Under the pieces are notes generated by a model. It searched no databases. It saw only the letters and a program-made list of their open reading frames with translations, and was not told the origin of the DNA. This document shows, one piece after another, positions 4,903-8,421 of a stretch of DNA of 8,421 bases. Made by a program: the position numbers and the translations under genes. This DNA is from an uncultured Angelakisella sp. (lineage in GTDB: Bacteria; Bacillota; Clostridia; Oscillospirales; Ruminococcaceae). Numbering within the stretch: position 1 is the first letter of the stretch; every line of letters starts with the position of its first letter. The stretch spans positions 1 to 8,421 of the forward strand of contig CAJFUT010000182.1 in assembly GCA_904420255.1 (NCBI GenBank), read 5' to 3'.

Positions 4903-7284
4903 ATGATGACGAATAAACATTTTCTCGCCCTGGAGCTGGACAAGGTGCTGGAGCTGCTGGCGGCAAAGACCACCAGCGAGGCCAGCGCCGCCCGGGCTAG
5001 GGAGATCATTCCCTACGACGACTGGCGGGATGTCACCCGGGCGGTGGGACGCACCGCCGACATCAACAGCCTTTCGGTGCGGTTCGGCACCCCGGGGCTG
5101 GGTGGGATCCGGGACTGCTCCCCCGAGGTGAAGCGGGCCCAGATCGGCGGCCGGCTCTCCATCCCGGAGCTGCTGGCGGTGGGCCGGGTGCTCCGGACCA
5201 TCCGGGCGGTGCGGGACTGGCGCCGCCAGGGGGAGGAGGAAACCTCCGCCGACTACCTGTTCGACGCCCTCACCCCCAACCGGGCCCTGGAGGAGGAGCT
5301 GGACCGCTGCATCCTCTCGGAGGATGAGCTCCAGGACGACGCCTCCCCCGACCTTGCCTCCATCCGCCGGAAGATCCGCAAGGCCCAGCTCTCCATCCGG
5401 GAGCGGCTGGATTCCATCATCCGGAGCCCCCAGTACGCCCAGGTCCTCCAGGAGCCCATTGTCACCATCCGGGACGGGCGGTTTGTGGTGCCGGTGAAGG
5501 CGGAGCGAAAAAACGAGCTCCGGGGCCTGGTCCACGATACCTCCGGCTCCGGTGCCACCGTCTTTGTGGAGCCCATGGCGGTGGTGGAGGCCAACAACGA
5601 AATCCGCATCCTCCAGAGCCAGGAGCAGCAGGAGGTGGACCGCATCCTCCTGGAGCTTTCCGGCCGGGTGGGGGAGATGGGGGACGCCCTCCTGGAGAGC
5701 TTCGACGCCCTGGTGGAGCTGGACCTCCTCTTTGCCAAATCCCGGCTGGCCGACGCCATGCGGGCCACGGTGCCGGAGATCCGCAAAGATAAGGTGCTGC
5801 GGCTCAACAAGGCCCGCCACCCCCTTATCGCAAAGGAGAAGGTGGTGCCGGTGGACATCGCCCTGGGGGAGAAGTTCGACACCCTGGTGATCACCGGCCC
5901 CAACACCGGCGGCAAGACGGTGGCCCTCAAGACCCTGGGGCTTCTGACCCTCATGGCCGCCTGCGGGATGATGCTCCCCTGCGGCGAGGGGAGCTGCGTG
6001 CCGGTGTTCGACCGGGTGCTGGCGGACATCGGGGACGAGCAGAGCATCGAGCAGAGCCTTTCCACCTTCTCGGCCCACATCACCAACATCATCTCCATCC
6101 TGAAGGTGGCGGGCCCCCGGAGCCTGGTCCTCACCGACGAGCTGGGGGCGGGCACCGACCCGGTGGAGGGCGCCGCCCTGGCGGTGGCCATCCTGGAGGA
6201 GCTGCGCAAGAAGGGCGCCCTGGTGGCGGCCACCACCCATTACGCCGAGATCAAGATGTACGCCCTCACCACCCCCGGGGTGGAGAACGGCAGCTGCGAA
6301 TTTGACGTGGAGACCCTTTCCCCCACCTACCGCCTTCTCATCGGTGTGCCGGGGCGGTCCAACGCCTTCGCCATCAGCCGCCGCCTGGGGCTGCCGGAGG
6401 AGGTCATCGGCCGGGCCCGGGAGCTGGTGGACAGCGATAACACCCGGTTCGAGGACGTGGTCAGCGACCTGGAGCGCACCCGTCAGGAGCTGGAGAAGGA
6501 AAAATCCGCCGCCATGAGCCGCCGCCAGCAGGCGGAGGCCCTGAAAAAGGAGATGGAGGAGGAGCGCCGGCGTCTCTACGCCCAGCTGGACAAGGAGGCC
6601 GCCGAGGCCCGCAGCCAGGCCCAGACCCTGGTGGAACGGGTCAAGAGCCAGACCGACCTCTTGATGAACCAGCTGGAGGAGCTGAAAAAGCAGCAGGATA
6701 AAGAAGAGTTCCAGAAGAAATTCGGGGAGATGAAGGCCGGCTACCGCAGCCGCATCGAGCACCTGCGGGATATGGCCGACCCGGTGGCGGCCAGGCGGGG
6801 GGAGCAGTACGTCCTGCCCCGGAAGCTCCGCAGCGGGGACACCGTCCTCCTCACCGGCCTGGGTCTGGAGGGGACGGTCCTCTCCGGGCCGGACAGCTCC
6901 GGCTGCTATATGGTCCAGGCGGGGATCATCAAAAGCAAGGTGAAGGAGGAGGAGCTGCGGCTGGTGGAGGACAAGGGCCGGAAGGTCACCCTCAACGGCA
7001 GGCGCCGGGTATCCGCCCCGGCGGACAAGATCAGCCGGGATGTGAAAACCGAGGTGGACATCCGGGGGATGGATACCATCGACGGCATCATGGCGGTGGA
7101 CCGCTTTCTGGACCAGGCCGCCCTCATGGGCCTGAGCACCGTCACCATCATCCACGGCAAGGGCACCGGCGCCCTCCGGGCGGCGGTCCAGGACCACCTG
7201 CGGAAGGTGAAAATGGTGAAGTCCTTCCGCCCCGGGATGTACGGGGAGGGGGAGGCCGGGGTGACGGTGGTGGAGCTGAAATAG
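4903..7284 (+). CDS. mutS2: Endonuclease MutS2 (RqcU-like ribosome collision factor)
   Basis: 793 aa, close to the B. subtilis protein (785). Order of domains: an N-terminal core/clamp region; a MutS-type ATPase with Walker A GPNTGGKT (332-339) and Walker B LVLTDELGAGTDP (D412, E413), followed by the ATTHYAEIK block; a long charged coiled coil (about 516-622); a KOW-like segment (about 642-690); and a C-terminal Smr domain with VDIRG (718-722) and HGKGTGALR starting at H751. MutS2 lacks the mismatch-recognition domain of MutS1. The family is linked to suppression of recombination, and in Bacillus to splitting collided ribosomes. The start is ATG 4903 or 4906, with GAGG at 4893-4896 spaced 6 or 9 nt; an upstream GTG at 4795 would add residues not seen in the family. 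It begins a new unit after 430 nt of repeat DNA. Confidence 0.96.
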   Translation: MMTNKHFLALELDKVLELLAAKTTSEASAARAREIIPYDDWRDVTRAVGRTADINSLSVRFGTPGLGGIRDCSPEVKRAQIGGRLSIPELLAVGRVLRTIRAVRDWRRQGEEETSADYLFDALTPNRALEEELDRCILSEDELQDDASPDLASIRRKIRKAQLSIRERLDSIIRSPQYAQVLQEPIVTIRDGRFVVPVKAERKNELRGLVHDTSGSGATVFVEPMAVVEANNEIRILQSQEQQEVDRILLELSGRVGEMGDALLESFDALVELDLLFAKSRLADAMRATVPEIRKDKVLRLNKARHPLIAKEKVVPVDIALGEKFDTLVITGPNTGGKTVALKTLGLLTLMAACGMMLPCGEGSCVPVFDRVLADIGDEQSIEQSLSTFSAHITNIISILKVAGPRSLVLTDELGAGTDPVEGAALAVAILEELRKKGALVAATTHYAEIKMYALTTPGVENGSCEFDVETLSPTYRLLIGVPGRSNAFAISRRLGLPEEVIGRARELVDSDNTRFEDVVSDLERTRQELEKEKSAAMSRRQQAEALKKEMEEERRRLYAQLDKEAAEARSQAQTLVERVKSQTDLLMNQLEELKKQQDKEEFQKKFGEMKAGYRSRIEHLRDMADPVAARRGEQYVLPRKLRSGDTVLLTGLGLEGTVLSGPDSSGCYMVQAGIIKSKVKEEELRLVEDKGRKVTLNGRRRVSAPADKISRDVKTEVDIRGMDTIDGIMAVDRFLDQAALMGLSTVTIIHGKGTGALRAAVQDHLRKVKMVKSFRPGMYGEGEAGVTVVELK

Positions 7285-7305
7285 CTCCGGCCCCGTGTTG
7301 ACAGC

Positions 7306-7313
7306 AAAGGAGG
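7306..7313 (+). promoter_or_regulatory. Strong Shine-Dalgarno of the HAD phosphatase gene
   Basis: AAAGGAGG is a near-complete match to the anti-Shine-Dalgarno, spaced 6 nt from ATG 7320. It is the strongest ribosome-binding site in the window and lies in the 35-nt gap after mutS2. Confidence 0.85.
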
Positions 7314-7319
7314 CAGCAG

Positions 7320-8150
7320 ATGTCGGACAAAGGCCCTTCCCGCCTGGAGGCGGTTTTTCTGGACCTGGATGGGAGCCTGCTCAACAGCCAGCGGCAGATC
7401 GGGGAGGAGGACCGCCGGACGGTGGCCCGGCTGGTGGAGGCGGGGGTCCGGGTGTATATCTCCACCGGGCGGCATTACGAGCTTTCCGCCCGGTATCACC
7501 GGGAGCTGGGCCTCACCGGGCCCTTCCTGGCCTCGGACGGGGCGGTCCTCTACGACCGCCGGGAGGACCGGGTGCTCTGGCACCGCCCCATCCCTCCCGA
7601 GGTGATCCGCCCGGTGCTGGCCGAGGCCATCCGGGGCGGGGAGGAATTTTATATCCACGACCGGGACGCCGCCTATTTCAGCCCCCATTTCGGGCGGATC
7701 CATGTCTGGCAGAATTACGCCGCCGGCTGCGGCCCGGAGGACCGGATGCCCGCCCTGGGGGGGCTGCCCGAGGGCTATCTGGACGCCCCCGACGTCATGA
7801 CCTTTATGACCCACCACCCCACCCCCGCCTTTCTGGAGAAGCTCCGGGAGCTCTGCGGGGGGATGGATTCCCTCTATATCCACCCCGAGGGGCGGCTGGC
7901 CATTCTGGGCTCCCCCGGCTGGGACAAGGGCAGGGGTGCCGGGTACCTGGCGGAGCGGGAGGGGTTCTCCCTGGAAAATTCCCTGGCCATGGGGGACAGC
8001 GGCAACGACCTGCCCATGCTCCGGGCGGTAGGGTGGCCGGTGGTGCCCCGGAGCGGGGAGCCGGACGCCCTGGCCCTGGCCCGGTATGTCACCGCCGACA
8101 ACGACCACAACCCCCTGACCCAGGCGGTCCGGGAACTATTTGCGGGGTAG
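7320..8150 (+). CDS. Cof-type HAD-IIB family phosphatase
   Basis: 276 aa, the usual size for this group. All four HAD motifs are seen: motif I DLDGS (D15 nucleophile, D17 acid/base), motif II STGR (48-51), motif III K203 in WDKGRG, and motif IV GDSGNDLPML (D226, D230). The ASDGAVLYD block after motif II is typical of Cof-like enzymes. The stretch between motifs II and III (about 80-195) is the C2-type cap that chooses substrates. Relatives dephosphorylate sugar phosphates, flavin precursors or other small phosphometabolites in the cytoplasm, and the substrate cannot be read from sequence. It follows mutS2 by 35 nt with a strong Shine-Dalgarno, so it is probably co-transcribed, though no functional link with MutS2 is evident. 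Repeat DNA begins right after its stop. Confidence 0.92.
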   Translation: MSDKGPSRLEAVFLDLDGSLLNSQRQIGEEDRRTVARLVEAGVRVYISTGRHYELSARYHRELGLTGPFLASDGAVLYDRREDRVLWHRPIPPEVIRPVLAEAIRGGEEFYIHDRDAAYFSPHFGRIHVWQNYAAGCGPEDRMPALGGLPEGYLDAPDVMTFMTHHPTPAFLEKLRELCGGMDSLYIHPEGRLAILGSPGWDKGRGAGYLAEREGFSLENSLAMGDSGNDLPMLRAVGWPVVPRSGEPDALALARYVTADNDHNPLTQAVRELFAG

Positions 8151-8166
8151 GCCCGGCGGGCCGGGC
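8151..8166. other. GC-only hairpin directly after the HAD phosphatase gene
   Basis: GCCCGG-CGGG-CCGGGC forms a 6-bp stem with a 4-nt loop starting at the base after the stop codon. There is no T-tract. Its position parallels the inverted repeat that follows recO, ahead of the second copy of the 47-nt flank repeat. Confidence 0.4.
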
Positions 8167-8173
8167 GGCCAGG

Positions 8174-8220
8174 TCCGTGAGAAAAGCGCCTTCATGGCGG
8201 CAGGTTGTGCGCCGCTCTCT
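8174..8220 (+). repeat. 47-nt flank repeat, copy 2
   Basis: Ungapped counterpart of 4487-4533 (36 of 47 identical by hand count), running from TCCGTGAGAAAAGC to GTGCGCCGCTCTCT. It begins 23 nt after the HAD phosphatase stop. As in copy 1, it leads into a palindromic unit. Confidence 0.75.
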
Positions 8221-8321
8221 TTTCCGTCCCGCAGTGTTTTCGGTTTATTAGCTTACTCCGGTCGGACCGGAAGTCCGGGCATCACTTTCTCTGCCGAGAG
8301 AAAGTGACAAAGAGCGGCCGG
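8205..8321 (-). repeat. Inverted relative of the palindromic repeat unit (unit C)
   Basis: Read on the minus strand it starts with CCGGCCGCTCTTTG, the same 14-mer that opens the unit at 4637, then has a hairpin, and ends in GAGCGGCGCACAA like that unit. The terminal pair GCCGCTCT (8211-8218) / AGAGCGGC (8311-8318) spans 108 bp, the same span as in the unit at 4640-4747. The interior is otherwise unrelated: it contains an 11-bp perfect hairpin rather than the GCGGGC one. Conserved ends with exchanged middles suggest a modular family. Confidence 0.6.
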
Positions 8322-8335
8322 AGAGCCCCCCGGAC
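8273..8335. other. Nested hairpin with perfect 11-bp inner stem
   Basis: The inner stem TCACTTTCTCT / AGAGAAAGTGA (8282-8292 and 8297-8307) is perfect with loop GCCG. An outer 7-bp pair GTCCGGG (8273-8279) / CCCGGAC (8329-8335) encloses it. A smaller stem, CCGGT / ACCGG (8258-8262, 8266-8270), stands just upstream. There is no T-tract on either strand, so a plain intrinsic terminator is unlikely. An mRNA 3'-end protector or a protein-binding site is possible. The remaining 8336-8421 shows no gene; it repeats AGTCCGGGC (8272-8280) at 8401-8409. Confidence 0.6.
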
Positions 8336-8421
8336 CCCCGTGCAAGGCGACAGCCATCCAGCGGGGGGTGTCGGCCCGGCCCGCCCGCTGTTCGCGGCGG
8401 AGTCCGGGCCTCCACTGGCCC

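Noticed and set aside
4442..4966. Two minus-strand frames of 75 and 91 codons in the recO-mutS2 gap
   Set aside because: They run across the repeat units and into the ends of flanking genes, have no good Shine-Dalgarno, and resemble each other only through the repeated box. Kept as a low-interest finding, not a gene.
4798..7197. 799-codon open frame antisense to mutS2, and similar long antisense frames at 1067-2563, 2040-3209, 3480-4502 and 6906-8108
   Set aside because: All are mirror images of well-supported genes. GC-rich codon usage leaves few stop codons on the opposite strand. The translations are low-complexity (His/Gly/Leu/Pro or Arg/Ser rich) with no recognisable domain.
7295..8251. 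318-codon + strand frame overlapping the HAD phosphatase gene
   Set aside because: It is a shifted frame of the phosphatase gene with a Gly/Pro/Arg-rich product; the phosphatase frame has all the catalytic motifs and a perfect Shine-Dalgarno.
8322..8421. Possible start or end of another gene at the window edge
   Set aside because: The frames are short and very GC-rich, without a Shine-Dalgarno or recognisable protein sequence; treated as repeat-associated intergenic DNA.

Overview
The window is GC-rich (estimated by eye, roughly two thirds G+C) and densely coded on the + strand. It carries the housekeeping cluster phoH - ybeY - dgkA - era - (small membrane protein) - yqzL-like - recO, then a repeat-filled gap, then mutS2 and a Cof-type HAD phosphatase, then a second repeat-filled gap. 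The phoH-ybeY-dgkA-era-yqzL-recO order and the presence of MutS2 are typical of Firmicutes (Bacillota). With this base composition, the best guess is a high-GC Clostridia member such as an Oscillospiraceae/Ruminococcaceae gut bacterium. That taxonomic guess is inference from gene order and composition only.

Region 1 (about 65-4472) looks like one co-directional operon. Genes are separated by 3-91 nt or overlap (ybeY/dgkA by about 20 nt, yqzL-like/recO by 56 nt). Its theme is RNA and ribosome maturation (PhoH, the YbeY endoribonuclease, the Era 16S rRNA chaperone GTPase), lipid carrier recycling (the DgkA/undecaprenol kinase family) and recombinational repair (RecO). Compared with Bacillus subtilis, pgpH (yqfF) is absent between phoH and ybeY, and cdd is absent between dgkA and era. 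A small two-helix membrane protein of unknown function sits between era and the yqzL-like gene.

Region 2 (4473-4902, about 430 nt) has no convincing gene. It is built from palindromic, modular repeats: a 47-nt flank, a compact unit with 10-bp terminal inverted repeats (4519-4587), and a longer relative (4637-4753) that carries 47 extra internal bases. Region 4 (8151-8421) holds a related, inverted unit (8205-8321) with a different internal hairpin, and a second copy of the 47-nt flank. Both flank copies begin within 25 nt of the stop codon of the last gene of an apparent transcription unit. This repeat family is the most unusual material in the window.

Region 3 (4903-8150) encodes a full-length MutS2 (ATPase, coiled coil, KOW-like and Smr domains) followed 35 nt later by a HAD-IIB phosphatase with a strong Shine-Dalgarno. 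The two are probably co-transcribed. No classical intrinsic terminator (stem-loop plus T-tract) and no convincing sigma-70-type promoter was found anywhere in the window. I see no CRISPR array, tRNA, rRNA, transposase or phage gene. No new multi-gene system is evident. The candidates for something undescribed are the modular repeats, the small membrane protein and the extended DgkA.
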